DNA of 64,000 nucleotides from CAIMWS01 sp964409245 (GTDB taxonomy: Bacteria; Verrucomicrobiota; Verrucomicrobiia; Limisphaerales; UBA1319): the NCBI GenBank assembly GCA_964409245.1, contig CAYPCQ010000016.1, positions 29,915 to 93,914 on the forward strand, read 5' to 3'. Position 1 is the first letter of the stretch, and every line of letters starts with the position of its first letter. This document shows positions 52,757-63,400 of the stretch, in pieces. Both the position numbers and the translations under genes were made by a program. The notes under the pieces were generated by a model. It was not told the origin of the DNA. It did not search any database and saw only the letters and a list, made by a program, of their open reading frames with translations.

Positions 52757-54355
52757 TTACGGCTTGAACAAGCGGTAGAACACTTTGCTCTGCGTGGGCG
52801 GAACCAGTATGAATTTGCCACTGCCACCCAGGGAAGGCGTGTTGGTGACATTGAGCCAGGTCTTCGGATCGCCGAGGTCGGTGCTGCTCTGAAGGGTATA
52901 GCCGGCCGGGGTGGTGGGCCAGGTGATCATCTCCATCGTGGCGATGCTCAGGGTGGGCGAACCCGGCTGCACACCGGGAATGGGCCAGGTGTCCAGCTGC
53001 TCGGGGGTCAGGATTCCGCTGGCGATTTTCAAGCGGTCCAGGGAACCGACGTATTGCAGGCCGCCGCCTGGCTCCGAACCCAAAGTGAAGGTGGTTTGCG
53101 TGCGGGTGAAGATCACGCCGCCGGTGTAAGCGCGGGTATCCTCCAGAATGCCATCCACATAGTAACGGATTTCCTTGCCGTTTTCGTGGACCACGGCGAT
53201 ATGGTGCCAGCCACCGTCATCCGGCACGACGGCTTTGGAATTGGCATCCAGGATGCCCAGCGTGGTGATAAACACGGTGCGGTCAGAATTGACCGAGAAG
53301 GAGATGGCGCCGCCGGGCCCATTGTTGAAAAAGAACACCATGCGGGCGGCGGGCGTGCCCGCAAATTTCACCCAAGCCTGCAGGGTGAAGGAAGGATCCG
53401 CCTGGTCGAGCGCCATTTTCATGCTGGAATCGTCCACCGTCACATATTGGCCGGAGGCAAAATTCAAAGCGGTGTCGTTGGTTTTGCCGGAAGGCGTGCT
53501 CGTGACCCAAGTGGGCAGGGAGCGATCGAAAGCCGGGCGGACGGCCGAGGCGGCGTTCGCATAAGGCAGGCTGGATTCGTTGAAATTATAAGCCACCAAC
53601 GTGTCGGCCAGCGGCGCTTTGGCCGTTTTGGCCACACTGTCGAGCTGGTCGATCGTCAAAGCCGCTTTATGGATGCGGAACCGGTCGATGGAGGCCTGAA
53701 TGGCGTTCCCGCCAACGCCTTCGGCTCCGATCGTGAGGAAATTGTTGCCGTAAGCGCGAGGATAACGCGTTTCGGCCACCGTGGTGATCAGCGCGCCGTC
53801 GGCGTAGAAGGTCACGCCCACATTCGGTTCCCAAACTGACGCCACATGGTGCCAGGCGTCGTCCAACGGAACGTTGTAACCGCTGGTAATGTCCACAATC
53901 CCATACAGGGTGAACAGTAATTGGCCGTTGGCGAGCCCCATTTTGTAGGAACTGCCATAGGCGCCGATGCCTTCATACGCGCGCAGGTCGGTGGGGTCCA
54001 TTTTCACCCAGGCCTCAATGGTGAAGGCCTGGTTCGTGGGAAAAGCCAGCAACGGATTCGTGCTGTCGTCCACCACCAGGAAGCCATTGCCGGCCGGGCT
54101 TCCTATGTTGAGGCCCACGGCTTTATCGCTCGCCGCGGCGGAGGGGGAACCCGCCTCAGAGACGATCATCCCGGAACCGAATACGCCGATCAACTGGCCG
54201 ACGGATTCGGTGGTGGTGGCGCCTTTGCCTTCGTTGAATTCAAAATTCAGCAAGGGGGTGGCCGCGGAAGCGGCGCTGGCCAGCAGGCAGAGGCTGATGC
54301 CCGCCAGGCTGGTTTTTATCGCGCCCCGTCCTTTGATTCGTTGGGTTGTACTCAT
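52757..54355 (-). CDS. Secreted protein with two LamG domains
   Basis: 532 aa, signal peptide residues 1-31 (LLASAASAA). Two Laminin_G_3 domains: residues 35-235 (FTIEAWVKMD, DAWHHVASVWEPN, IDRFRIHKAALTIDQLDSV) and 250-460 (FTLQAWVKF, GGWHHIAVVHENGKEIRYYVDG, LDRLKIASGILTPEQLDTW). The end is the shared YTLQSSTDLG...FYRLFKP module. Probably a glycan-binding surface protein. Own terminator downstream; 370 bp intergenic upstream. Confidence 0.88.
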   Translation of the reverse strand: MSTTQRIKGRGAIKTSLAGISLCLLASAASAATPLLNFEFNEGKGATTTESVGQLIGVFGSGMIVSEAGSPSAAASDKAVGLNIGSPAGNGFLVVDDSTNPLLAFPTNQAFTIEAWVKMDPTDLRAYEGIGAYGSSYKMGLANGQLLFTLYGIVDITSGYNVPLDDAWHHVASVWEPNVGVTFYADGALITTVAETRYPRAYGNNFLTIGAEGVGGNAIQASIDRFRIHKAALTIDQLDSVAKTAKAPLADTLVAYNFNESSLPYANAASAVRPAFDRSLPTWVTSTPSGKTNDTALNFASGQYVTVDDSSMKMALDQADPSFTLQAWVKFAGTPAARMVFFFNNGPGGAISFSVNSDRTVFITTLGILDANSKAVVPDDGGWHHIAVVHENGKEIRYYVDGILEDTRAYTGGVIFTRTQTTFTLGSEPGGGLQYVGSLDRLKIASGILTPEQLDTWPIPGVQPGSPTLSIATMEMITWPTTPAGYTLQSSTDLGDPKTWLNVTNTPSLGGSGKFILVPPTQSKVFYRLFKP

Positions 54356-54724
54356 TTTTTTCTTTTGTTATGTGTTTGTTGGTTTGTCTGCAACCCCGCC
54401 GGAAGCACCAGCTTCCAGCGCGGCGAAAGGCAAGGTTGGAGTCCGTTTTAATTGATTAAACAGGCGCCGGGAAAACCAGCCCGGCTTGAATGGCCAGGCC
54501 AATTCAGACCGTAACGGTTTAAATAAACAGTCCCCAGCCATATAAAATAGATTAAGACGGGCAGGCAGTGCCGCTCCGCTCCTCCTGATATTTACTTATG
54601 AGAAATTCTAACAGATGAGCGCGCGAGGTCAAACTTAAATTATGCCAATTCAGGCCTTCAGGCTGAAAAAACCGCGGTGGGTGGCGCTTGACTTGGAAAC
54701 GGCAATCCCGACAAAATACAGCGC
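54356..54724. other. Divergent intergenic region, 369 bp
   Basis: AT-rich by local standards. It must carry promoters for both flanking genes, but no clear -35/-10 pair stands out; TTGACT near 54690 is a possible -35 for the + strand gene. No gene or RNA was recognised. Confidence 0.5.
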
Positions 54725-56119
54725 ATGAATCCTCGATCAAGACGCCAATTCATCGGCACGGCGGCCCGGGGCCTCGCGCTGGCCGGAGCCGCTCTCCAAA
54801 TGCCTGGTTTGTCCGCCCAGGAGGCGGGGCCAAGGCCGGCCCGGGATCCGGGGGTGGCCGTGCTGAATCCCCGGGCCCGGGTGCCGGTGGGCCTGATCAT
54901 CGACGATTCCACCTGCCTGGTGAACCTGAACCGGTTCGCGATGCCGCAATTTGCCGAGGCGTGGGGCAACCGGGACCGGGTTTACGCGCGGCCGTGGCGC
55001 GATTGGCCGGTGGAAATCCCGGACCGCTTTGTGCGCCAGTTCGGGGAGTGGTGCGCGGAGCGGGGCGTGAAGGGCAAGTATAGCATCGTCCCTTATCCGG
55101 CCTGCGTGGGCCGGGTGGATCGGATGCTGCCGGGCTGGACCCAGCGGGAGCTGAAAGAAAGCCTGGACCTGGTGCGCACGGTGATGGCGCCCAACTGGGA
55201 CATCCACCCCGAGCTGATCACCCACACGCGGGTGCTGGATCTCAAAACCGGGCAGCCGTATCCGGAGCTGTCCCCGCGCTTCATGGAGAACTGGGATTGG
55301 ACGACGGGCCGGAGCGTGAGCGAGCTGGCCGATTACCTGGCCTATGCGCTGAATATCCTCAAGGGCGCGGGGCTTTCCTGCGAAGGCATCACCACCCCGG
55401 GCGGCTTCGGCAACCGGGCGCGGCCGCAGCTGGCCCAGGCCACCCTGGAATCGGTGCGATCGGTGTTTGGCGCGGAAATACCGCACTACTTCCGCGATTT
55501 GTATGACCAGGGCGGCACGAGCGTGGCGCCGCGGGTGGAGTATGCCAGCGGCTTGGATGGCCGGGATCCGCGCTGTGTGGTCAGCATCATCGGCTGCACG
55601 GGGGATTGGACCGGCGGCTGGGACAACACCCCTCCCGGGGGGGCGGACAAATTCATTTCCGCGGACCTGCAAAGCGGCCGGATGGTGGAGGTGATCCAGC
55701 GCGGCGAGCCGGCCCTGATGGTGGCCCACTGGACCGGCATTTACTGGAACGGCCAGGAACTGGGCTTCAAAATCTTCCAGGAGGTGGTGCGCCGGCTGCA
55801 CGCCCGGTTTGACCACCTGGTCTGGATGAAGCTGGGCGGGCTGGCCCGCTACTGGGCCGCCCGGGAATTGACCGCCATCCGCCGCGACGGCGAGGCCCTG
55901 GCCTTCCAGGCGCCCTTTGCCTGCCCTGATTTCACGGTGCAAACCACCGCGGCCGGACCCCGCCAGGCCTGCCTGTGCGCAGGCCGGCAGCGGACCGATT
56001 TGAAACCGGTGGATGGGCCATTGAAATTAACGCCCGGCGCCTGGTGCCTGGCGGACGGAAAAATCACGGCCTGCCTCGCCCTGCCGGTGGGCGCCAGCCG
56101 CCTGGAGTGGCGGCCATGA
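54725..56119 (+). CDS. Tat-exported protein with polysaccharide-deacetylase-like features
   Basis: 464 aa. Twin-arginine signal NPRSRRQFIGTAARGLALAGAALQ. The body has VPVGLIIDDSTCLVN (Asp-Asp, as in NodB-fold active sites), WDIHPELITHTRVLDL and EGITTPGGFGN. I recognise no precise family; a NodB-fold carbohydrate esterase or a glycosidase-like barrel is plausible. Tat export suggests folding or cofactor binding before export. Its stop overlaps the UroD-like gene (ATGA). Confidence 0.72.
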   Translation: MNPRSRRQFIGTAARGLALAGAALQMPGLSAQEAGPRPARDPGVAVLNPRARVPVGLIIDDSTCLVNLNRFAMPQFAEAWGNRDRVYARPWRDWPVEIPDRFVRQFGEWCAERGVKGKYSIVPYPACVGRVDRMLPGWTQRELKESLDLVRTVMAPNWDIHPELITHTRVLDLKTGQPYPELSPRFMENWDWTTGRSVSELADYLAYALNILKGAGLSCEGITTPGGFGNRARPQLAQATLESVRSVFGAEIPHYFRDLYDQGGTSVAPRVEYASGLDGRDPRCVVSIIGCTGDWTGGWDNTPPGGADKFISADLQSGRMVEVIQRGEPALMVAHWTGIYWNGQELGFKIFQEVVRRLHARFDHLVWMKLGGLARYWAARELTAIRRDGEALAFQAPFACPDFTVQTTAAGPRQACLCAGRQRTDLKPVDGPLKLTPGAWCLADGKITACLALPVGASRLEWRP

Positions 56120-57267
56120 GCAGCCAGCCAGCAAGGGACCGGGTGCTGCAGATCCTGCGGCGGCAAAGGCCGGATCGCGTGCCTTATGCGCCAAATTACT
56201 GGCAGTGGTTTACCCACCACCTCAATCACCACCGGCTGCCCGATGAACTCCGGCTTTGTGAAAACCAGCTGGAGATGATCCGCTGGCTGGGCCTGGACGT
56301 TTTCAGCCGCAATTTGTATTGCGATCCCACCCGGCATTGGTTCGGCGGGCTGGCGGAGGAGGCATGGGACGGCATCACGGTGGAAAACGTCCGCCGGGTG
56401 GATGGCCGGGATGTGGTCACCGAGATCACCTACCACACCCCCGCGGGCGTCCTGACGGAACGCCGCCGGTTCCTCTTCAACGAATCCACCCTCGTGCAGG
56501 AGAAGCACCTGCTGGACGACTTTCCCCGCCAGCTGGATGCCTTTGCCTACTGGGTGGCCTGCCGGCGCTGGCATTTCCACCGCCACCGCTACGCTCAGAT
56601 CCGGGACGCGGTGGGCGAATCCGGCCTGGTGATCGCGGGCGAGTTGTGCAGCCCGCTCAAGCTGCTGCACCTGGCGGCCGGCGCCGCGGGCACGGTTTAC
56701 CTGCTGCAGGATTACCCGGAGCGCTGCGCGGAGTTGCTGGCCATCCATGAAAATGGCCAGCTCGAATTGGTGCGGCAAATGCTCGACGCGGGCGTGCCGG
56801 CCATGATCTCCATGGATAATCTGGACGCCACGTTCCACACCCCGGCCTATATCGAGCGCTGCTCCGCCCGTTTCTATGCCCAGGCCAGCCAGCTATGCCA
56901 CGCCGCCGGCGCGGTGTTTTTCATCCACGCCTGCGGCCGCCAAAAGGCGATCCTGCCCTTGATCTCCTCCCTGGGGGTGGATGGCCTGGAAGGGGTGGCT
57001 TTTCCGCCTTTGGGGGATGTGCAGCTGGAGGAAGCCTTCCGGCTGGCCGGGGACCGGCTGATCATCACCGGCGGCATCAGCGCCGCGGAAACGGAAAATT
57101 TCAAAACCCGCGGCGAGGTGTTCCGGTATGTGGAGGGGCTGCTCGCCCGGCTGCGCCCCTGGGCGCCCCGCTTCATCCTCTCCGCCAGCTGCAACACCTC
57201 CATCCTGACCCCGTGGGAGGTCATCCGCTGGTTCCGCGACGCCTGGGCTGAACTGGGTGGGTTATGA
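56116..57267 (+). CDS. UroD/MtaA-family methyltransferase-like protein
   Basis: 383 aa from ATG 56116, overlapping the previous stop (ATGA). Uroporphyrinogen decarboxylase fold: RDRVLQILRRQRPDRVPY at the start, MISMDNLDATFHTPAYIE, and HACGRQKAILPLISSLGVDGLEGV, where His-x-Cys is the zinc site typical of the methylcobamide:CoM methyltransferase (MtaA/CmuA) branch rather than true UroD. Such proteins in Verrucomicrobia are usually of unknown substrate. Cytoplasmic, so its link to the Tat-exported neighbour is indirect. Confidence 0.85.
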   Translation: MSSQPARDRVLQILRRQRPDRVPYAPNYWQWFTHHLNHHRLPDELRLCENQLEMIRWLGLDVFSRNLYCDPTRHWFGGLAEEAWDGITVENVRRVDGRDVVTEITYHTPAGVLTERRRFLFNESTLVQEKHLLDDFPRQLDAFAYWVACRRWHFHRHRYAQIRDAVGESGLVIAGELCSPLKLLHLAAGAAGTVYLLQDYPERCAELLAIHENGQLELVRQMLDAGVPAMISMDNLDATFHTPAYIERCSARFYAQASQLCHAAGAVFFIHACGRQKAILPLISSLGVDGLEGVAFPPLGDVQLEEAFRLAGDRLIITGGISAAETENFKTRGEVFRYVEGLLARLRPWAPRFILSASCNTSILTPWEVIRWFRDAWAELGGL

Positions 57268-57277
57268 ACGCGCGCGG

Positions 57278-59179
57278 TCAGGCGCCTTTCAGCGCCTTCA
57301 GGATCAAATCGACATAAACCCTGGCCCCCTCGGGCCGGACGTGGATGCCATCCTTCCAGAACATTTTGGGGCCGGAGACTCCCACGCGATGCCAATCCAC
57401 GAGCACCGCGTTGGGATAATCCTTGATGGCCGAGGCAAGCATGTCGTTGTTGGGGGCCTCCCAGCGCCGGGGAACCTTCACGTTCACAACCAGGATCCGC
57501 CGGGCATTTTTAAACTCGGCCATGATCTCGTTGAAAATGTTGAGGCTCATGATCCCGTTGTTGCCCAGGTGGAGGATGACCACCGGGTTGGTCTGGTTCC
57601 CAATGTGCATGCCGCGGATGATGGCGGGGGCATGCCAGGGCAGGCGGCCTTGGTGGGCGTTGATCAGCACGCTGGCGCCGAACGCGCCTTTGAGTTCCGC
57701 GGCCACCCCCTCCATGACCGAGTCGCCAATGGCAATCACCAGCCCCCCTTTGGCCGGCTGGCTGGTGGGGATGAGCGGCGCGGGCGGCGGTGAATTCGAA
57801 CTGGCCACCGGGAGGGCGGCCGCCGGCGGCTCCGGGTTGGTGGCGGTCAGCGCCAGCAAGGTCGCCGGGCCCGGGCCTCCCGGCGCCGCGTTAAAGCCGC
57901 CCGGGAGCGGTTCGGCGGCGTGGGCGGTGAGGTAATCGGGCGGGGCGGGCGGGCGGGCGGCCATCAGGAACCCGCCGAGCACGGCCAGCACCACCACCGC
58001 CGAGCCGGCCGCGGCGGCCCAGCGTTGTTCCCACCCGCGCCGCTCCGGCCCCTGGGCCGCGCGCATCTGGAGCCAATACCGGCCGAGGCAGCCGTTGCGG
58101 ATGGGGGTCTCGATAAACCGGTAGGAGAGAGCGGCGATGGCCAGCGTAAGGCCCAGGCGCAGGAGCAGCACCGGCACGCCATCCCACGGCAGGTCGAGCT
58201 GCGGCCGGGTGACCATGAAAACCGGGAAATGCCAGAGGTAAATGCCATAGGAGCGCAAGCCCACCCAGCGCAGCGGTTCCCAGCACATGAGCCGGGTGGT
58301 GAGCCGGGCCTGGGGATGCACCACGATGGCCAGCAGCTCCACGGTGGCGAGCCCCACCAGGGTAAAACCGCCCCGGTAGAGAAAAGACTGGAACTCGGTG
58401 ATGAGCAGAAAACAGGCCAGCAGAGTAACCAGGGCGCCCAGGCCGATGGCATCGAGCACCCGCTGGCTGCCCCCCAGCACCGCCTTGCCCGGCGGCCAGG
58501 TGAAAGCCAGCGCCGCCCCCAGCAGCAGCCCGGCCGCGCGGGTATCCGTGCCATAATAAATCCGGGAGGGGTCCGTATCGGGCTTGAAACCGGCCACCAT
58601 CAGGAGCAAGGAGGCCAGGGCGCCCAGCAACACCATGGCCAGCACCCGGCCGGGACGCTGCCGGCGCAGCAGCAGGCCGAGCAGCAGCGGCCAGAGCAGG
58701 TAGAACTGCTCCTCCACTGCCAGCGACCACATGTGGCGCAACAGCGGCGGCCGGCCGGCGCTCTCAAAATAAGATTTGTGGCTGAAGATTTGATACCAGT
58801 TGTTCACGTAGGCGGCGGTGCTCAGCACATCGCCGCGCAACCCGGCGACCTCCTCCGGCAGGAAAAGGACCGCATAGGCCACCACCACCACCAGGAGCGT
58901 GAACAGGGCGGGAAAGAGGCGCCGGGCCCGCCGCAGCCAGAAGGTTTTCAGATCGATCCCGCCGGTTTGGGACCACTCCGCCAGGAGCATGGAAGTGATG
59001 AGGTAGCCGCTGATGACGAAGAACATTTCCACGCCCAGGAAGCCGCCCGGCAGCCAGGCCACGCTGGCGTGGTAGAGCAGCACGGAAATGACCGCCACCG
59101 CCCGCAACCCATCCAATGCCGGCAGGTAGGGCAGGCGTGCGCCCCCCGCCGGGGTCGTATTTCCGGTCTCGCTACTCAT
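57278..59179 (-). CDS. OafA/YrhL-type acyltransferase with SGNH domain
   Basis: 633 aa. Residues 1-370 are acyltransferase family 3: LPALDGLRAVAVISVLLYHA, GGFLGVEMFFVISGYLIT, FWLRRARRLFPAL, HMWSLAVEEQFYLLWPLLL, about ten membrane segments. After a Pro/Ala-rich linker an SGNH hydrolase domain follows (VIAIGDSVMEGVAAEL, HLGNNGIMS, DGIHVRPEGARVYVDL), with GDS, N and DxxH blocks present. Such proteins O-acetylate surface polysaccharides or peptidoglycan. Ends 10 bp from the convergent UroD-like gene. Confidence 0.92.
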   Translation of the reverse strand: MSSETGNTTPAGGARLPYLPALDGLRAVAVISVLLYHASVAWLPGGFLGVEMFFVISGYLITSMLLAEWSQTGGIDLKTFWLRRARRLFPALFTLLVVVVAYAVLFLPEEVAGLRGDVLSTAAYVNNWYQIFSHKSYFESAGRPPLLRHMWSLAVEEQFYLLWPLLLGLLLRRQRPGRVLAMVLLGALASLLLMVAGFKPDTDPSRIYYGTDTRAAGLLLGAALAFTWPPGKAVLGGSQRVLDAIGLGALVTLLACFLLITEFQSFLYRGGFTLVGLATVELLAIVVHPQARLTTRLMCWEPLRWVGLRSYGIYLWHFPVFMVTRPQLDLPWDGVPVLLLRLGLTLAIAALSYRFIETPIRNGCLGRYWLQMRAAQGPERRGWEQRWAAAAGSAVVVLAVLGGFLMAARPPAPPDYLTAHAAEPLPGGFNAAPGGPGPATLLALTATNPEPPAAALPVASSNSPPPAPLIPTSQPAKGGLVIAIGDSVMEGVAAELKGAFGASVLINAHQGRLPWHAPAIIRGMHIGNQTNPVVILHLGNNGIMSLNIFNEIMAEFKNARRILVVNVKVPRRWEAPNNDMLASAIKDYPNAVLVDWHRVGVSGPKMFWKDGIHVRPEGARVYVDLILKALKGA

Positions 59180-59691
59180 CCATCACATCCAATCCACAGC
59201 CATCCCCAGGAACCACGGGCCGGGAACACCAGCGGCGCGTGGAAAACCGTTCCACGCCTGCCCAGCCTTCGCCCGTCATGGTTTCTTGCCTGGCCCGGAT
59301 GCGCGCATCCGGGCCGGGATGTTCACGAGGGATACCATGATTTTTGCCTTCCGCCAGCGCAAGCTGATTCTGGCGTTTCTGGATGGCCGGATGGCCCGGA
59401 GCAACCCCAGCCTGAAACCGCCGGCACCGTGTGTCAGGAGCGGCAACGTGGCTGGCGCCGCCACCCGGGGCAGAACCAGGAGTTGCCCGCCCGAGCCACT
59501 CGTGGGAAGCCTGCCGGGGGGGTAAAAGGCGCGGAGGTGGAATCAGGTGGAATGGCGTGGGAGAAGGTGAGGCTTCCCGAAGGAAACCGGAAAGAGCGCC
59601 GAGCCAGGCGCCAAGAGCAGGGGGCACAGAGTAAAGGTGCAGGGGCGGGGCACCGCAAAGCGCGGGATTGCCCCGCTGGCGGGGTTACCCA

Positions 59692-59843
59692 ATAGGCATA
59701 CGCAAGGTCCAGGTCCGCCTTCTCGCATCGGCGGCTACCCGCTGTGGCCTGGCGGCAGTTTCCGTTGCGCCGGTAAGCCAAACGCGGGTAGCCGCCGAGG
59801 TAACGAGGCGGATCCACCGCTGGCGAATGCCAAACCAAGCCCA
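59692..59843 (+). repeat. Dispersed repeat family A, full copy
   Basis: About 150 bp from ATAGGCATACGCAAGGTCC to TGGCGAATGCCAAACCAAGC. Nearly the same sequence restarts at 59885 (period about 193 bp). The inner core (59791-59815) recurs at 39681 and, inverted, at 40179. Confidence 0.9.
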
Positions 59844-59884
59844 ATTTGCCCAAGACCCGCAGCCATTGGGGATTGGCGGACCGC

Positions 59885-60133
59885 ATAGGCATACGCAAGG
59901 TCCAGGTCCGCCTCACGTCAGCGGCTTCCCGCTGTGGCCTGGCGGCAGTTTCCGTTGCGCCGGTAAGCCAAACGCGGGTAGCNNNNNNNNNNNNNNNNNN
60001 NNNNNNNNNNNNNNNNNNNNNNNNNNNNNNNNNNNNNNNNNNNNNNNNNNNNNNNNNNNNNNNNNNNNNNNNNNNNNNNNNNCGCCGAGGTAACGAGGCG
60101 GATCCGCTGCTGGCGAATGCCAAACCAAGCCCA
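59885..60133 (+). repeat. Dispersed repeat family A, second tandem copy, gapped
   Basis: Matches 59692-59843 on both sides of the N gap: left part to GCGGGTAGC (59982), right part from CGCCGAGGTAACG (60083) to CCAAACCAAGCCCA. The ungapped unit has these two parts next to each other, so the gap probably hides little sequence or further copies. Confidence 0.9.
59983..60082. other. Assembly gap (100 N)
   Basis: Placeholder of exactly 100 Ns inside a tandem repeat unit. Confidence 0.99.
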
Positions 60134-60290
60134 TCTCGTTCCGCGTTTTCAGGGTTGGGGCTGGATTCGGCTGGGCTGGATTATCACCGCCCCGTTGTTG
60201 GCGGAAGCAAGCGAAAAATCCCCATGGCGTTCAAGCGTTGGCTCTGAAATCAGCAACTGAGCCGTGTCCAGGCCAGGGGAGCGGCGTGGT

Positions 60291-60418
60291 TGCTGGATCT
60301 TTTAGCGCAAAGCCTTGGTCGTTCGTCATTTATCCCGATCGGATCAGAACTCATGACGCACTTCGTGCCTGGCGCAAAAACCAGCGGCGCAATCACTTCC
60401 CTCCCCAAATTCAGGGAG
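60291..60418 (+). repeat. Dispersed repeat family B, copy at 60.3 kb
   Basis: Matches the reverse complement of 26544-26670 with scattered differences, including TCTTTTAGCGCAA, TTCGTCATTTATC and GCGGCGCAATCACTTCCCT. Confidence 0.7.
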
Positions 60419-60423
60419 ACGGC

Positions 60424-63400
60424 TCAAGGGACAATCGGGATCGTTGCGGAAAGCGGCGCGGTGCCGCGCAGCATTTTCGTGATTTCCCCTGCCAGCCGCA
60501 GGTACCAATCGCCCGGCAGCACTTCGCCGTCGATGTCCAGGGAGATGAAGGTGCCTTGCGCGGGGAGCTGGGATTTCAACGGGGCGATCTTGAACATAGC
60601 CGTCCCTTCGTCCACCTCGTCGAACATGGCCACGTAAACCATATCGCACCCCGCCGAGAGGGCGTTGTGGGCCTGGCGCCAGAGGAACCGACCGCCGTGG
60701 CGGGGAATCTGGTTGAGCGTCCCGCCGTTGAGGTTTTTCCACGAAAACCCTGGGAATATCACCGGCAGGAAATCCTGCCCGGTGTCCCGCGCCGCCGCCA
60801 GGTCCGGCGCGACCAGGTTGTTCTTGAACCAATCCGCCCCGGCCTCGTCGCTATACCGTCCCACCGCCCACGGGCTTATGACATCGAACGCCCGGTAAAC
60901 TTCGGCCCAGGCCGGTTCGGTCTTGGAATCCCCCGTGAGCTGGCGCCACCAGGTGGGAACCCCGCCGACGACGGTCAGCCCCAGGCTCTGGAAGTGGTTG
61001 ATCAGCTCCAGCGCCTGGGCCGCGGTGCCCGGGCGGCCCAAAAAGCCCAGGCCCCAGATCGCGATCACCGGTTTCCCGTGGTGGCGCAGGTAGGACGGGC
61101 TGTGGGTGAGCTGCAGCGATCCGGCCAGGTAATTCCAATCGTTGGTGAGCGTGCTGACCAGGCTGGATTCCGGCTGGCCGGTGATGTCATACATGATGGC
61201 GAAGACCCGGCCGTGGGCCTCCGCCCCGGCCTGCACATTGGCGGCGACCTGGTTGAAAAACCCGAACAGCCGGGCATCGCTCAGGACGCAGGAGAACCGG
61301 TTCAGCAGCACGCCATCGAGGCCCTGGTCTTCCATCCACTTGAAGTGGCGTTTCACGGTCCGGGCGTTGCAGGCCGAGTAAAGCCGGGCCGGGCTGCCAT
61401 CGGCATAAGTCATCCGGGTGGGGATCAACTCATCCGGCTCCAGCTCGCTGGTGTCGGGCCACAGATCGAAGGTGGCGTCGGCGGCCACCGGCTCCTGGCT
61501 CCGGAACCAGTGCATCCAGGAATTAAAGAGCGAGCCATCCCCCGGCCCCGCGAACCACCCCTGGTAGCCCATCAACACTTTTTGCCGCAGGGTGGAGGGG
61601 TCCACTTTGGTCAATCCGCCCGGCGAATTCGTGTGGATGGCCGCCGCCCGGTAATAAAGGCGTTTCCCGGCCGGGGGCGGCGCCAGGGTCTGGGACTCGC
61701 CATAGGTGTTGGTGAGGGTGGCCGCAGGCGTCCAGTCCACCAGGTTGGTGGAATCCTGGATCTGGTAGGCGCCGGTGAACTCGCCGGCCAGCGACAGCAA
61801 AAGCCCGTCCAAGCCCAGCGGCTGGATGCCCAGCTGGGGGCGTTTGGTGAAGTTGGCGAAAATGACCTTGCTTTGGCTCAGGCTCACCACCAGCGGGTTG
61901 TTCGTGCCGGTGGCATCCCCCGCCCACCCGAGGAACTCCTGGCCGGTCTCGGGCAGGGCCAGATTGGTCACCGTCTGCCCGGTGGTGAAGGTGCTGGCGT
62001 AGGGCAGCACGGAGACTTCCCCATAGCCGATGGGGATCACCGTCAGCGCCACCCGCCCGACCGGCAAGGTGTAGAAGGCGCCGAAAATAACCGGGCTGGC
62101 GTCCCGCACCCGCAGGGCCAGCGGGTTGGCATCGCCGCTGCCGTTCCCCGACCAGCCCGCGAAGTAATTGCCGGGCTGGGGCTGCGCCACGAGGCGCACG
62201 GAGGCCTCGTAGGGATAGAGGGGGGAGGCGGGCTGGAGGCTCACCGTCCCGCTCCCGGTGGGCCTTACGGTGATGGGGGTCCCGAACCGCGCCCGCACGG
62301 TTTTGTCGCTGGTCATTTGGAGCGTGGCCACCGGGTTGGTGCCCTGGGGGTGGCCTTTCCAGTCCAGGAAGGTCCAGCCGTCCGCCGGCCGGGCGGTCAG
62401 CGTGACCGTGGAGTTGGCCACGAAGCTGGATTGGAACGGCTCAGGCAGCGCGATGCCGCCGCCGGGGGTCTGGTCATGGATCCCAAAGCTCAGGCCGGTT
62501 TTGACGGTCAACACCGCAACCTGGCTGGACGCCGAGCCAGCCACGTTGCTGACGGCCACCGTGTAATTCCCGACATCGCTGAAATGCACATTGAGGAGGC
62601 GGAGGGAGGAATTGGTGGCGGCCGGGATGGCGGCCCCATTTTTATACCACTGGCAGCCCAGGGGCGGAGTTCCGGCGGCGGCCACGGTGAAGGTCACGCT
62701 GGCGCCGGCTTCCGCCGTCTGGGTGACCGGCTGCAAGGTGATCGTCACCGGCGTGTTCAGGCTCAAGACTGCGCCATCGCTGGAGACGGCGCCCATGGCG
62801 TTGCTGATCTCCACCGCATAAGTCCCCGCGTTTGCGGCGGCTACATTGGCCAGGGTCAAACTGGAGGCGGTTTCGCCAGCCAGGGGGAGGTCGTTGAATT
62901 TCCACTGGCAGGCCAGGGGGTCCGTGCCGGTGGCGGCCACCGTGAAGGTCACGCGGTCACCGGGGTTGGCGGTCTGGCTCACCGGCTGCCGGGTGATGAC
63001 CACTGGCTCATTCAAGCTCAGGCTGGCCCCGGCGCTGTCAAGCGTGCCCAGGAGGTTGCCCACCTCCACGGTATAAGTCCCCGTGTTCGTGGCGGCCACC
63101 TGGGTCAAAACCAGACTGGAGGAGGTTTCGCCAGCCAGCGGCGTGCCATTGAACTTCCATTGGTACGTCAGCGGAGTGGTGCCGATTGCCACCACCGTGA
63201 AGGCCACGCTGGCGCCGGGATTGACGGCCTGGCTCGCCGGTTGCTGGGTGATCGAAACCGGCGTGTTCAGGCTCAGGGCGGCGGCAGCGCTGGCCACGGT
63301 TCCCACCACGTTTCCCACCTCCACCGCATATGCACCCGCCAGGGCCTCGCTCAGGTTATTCAAGCTCAGGCTGGCGGCGGTGGCGCCGACTATGGCCGCC

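Larger units (their letters stand above)
59180..60423. other. 1.2 kb repeat-rich intergenic region with an assembly gap
   Basis: No credible gene. It holds two tandem copies of repeat family A (59692 and 59885) and one copy of family B (60291). Open frames seen across it are repeat translations. Confidence 0.75.

Noticed and set aside
59434..60123. Open frame spanning repeat family A and the N gap on the minus strand
   Set aside because: It consists of translated repeat units (DPPRYLGGY twice) and crosses a gap of unknown length.
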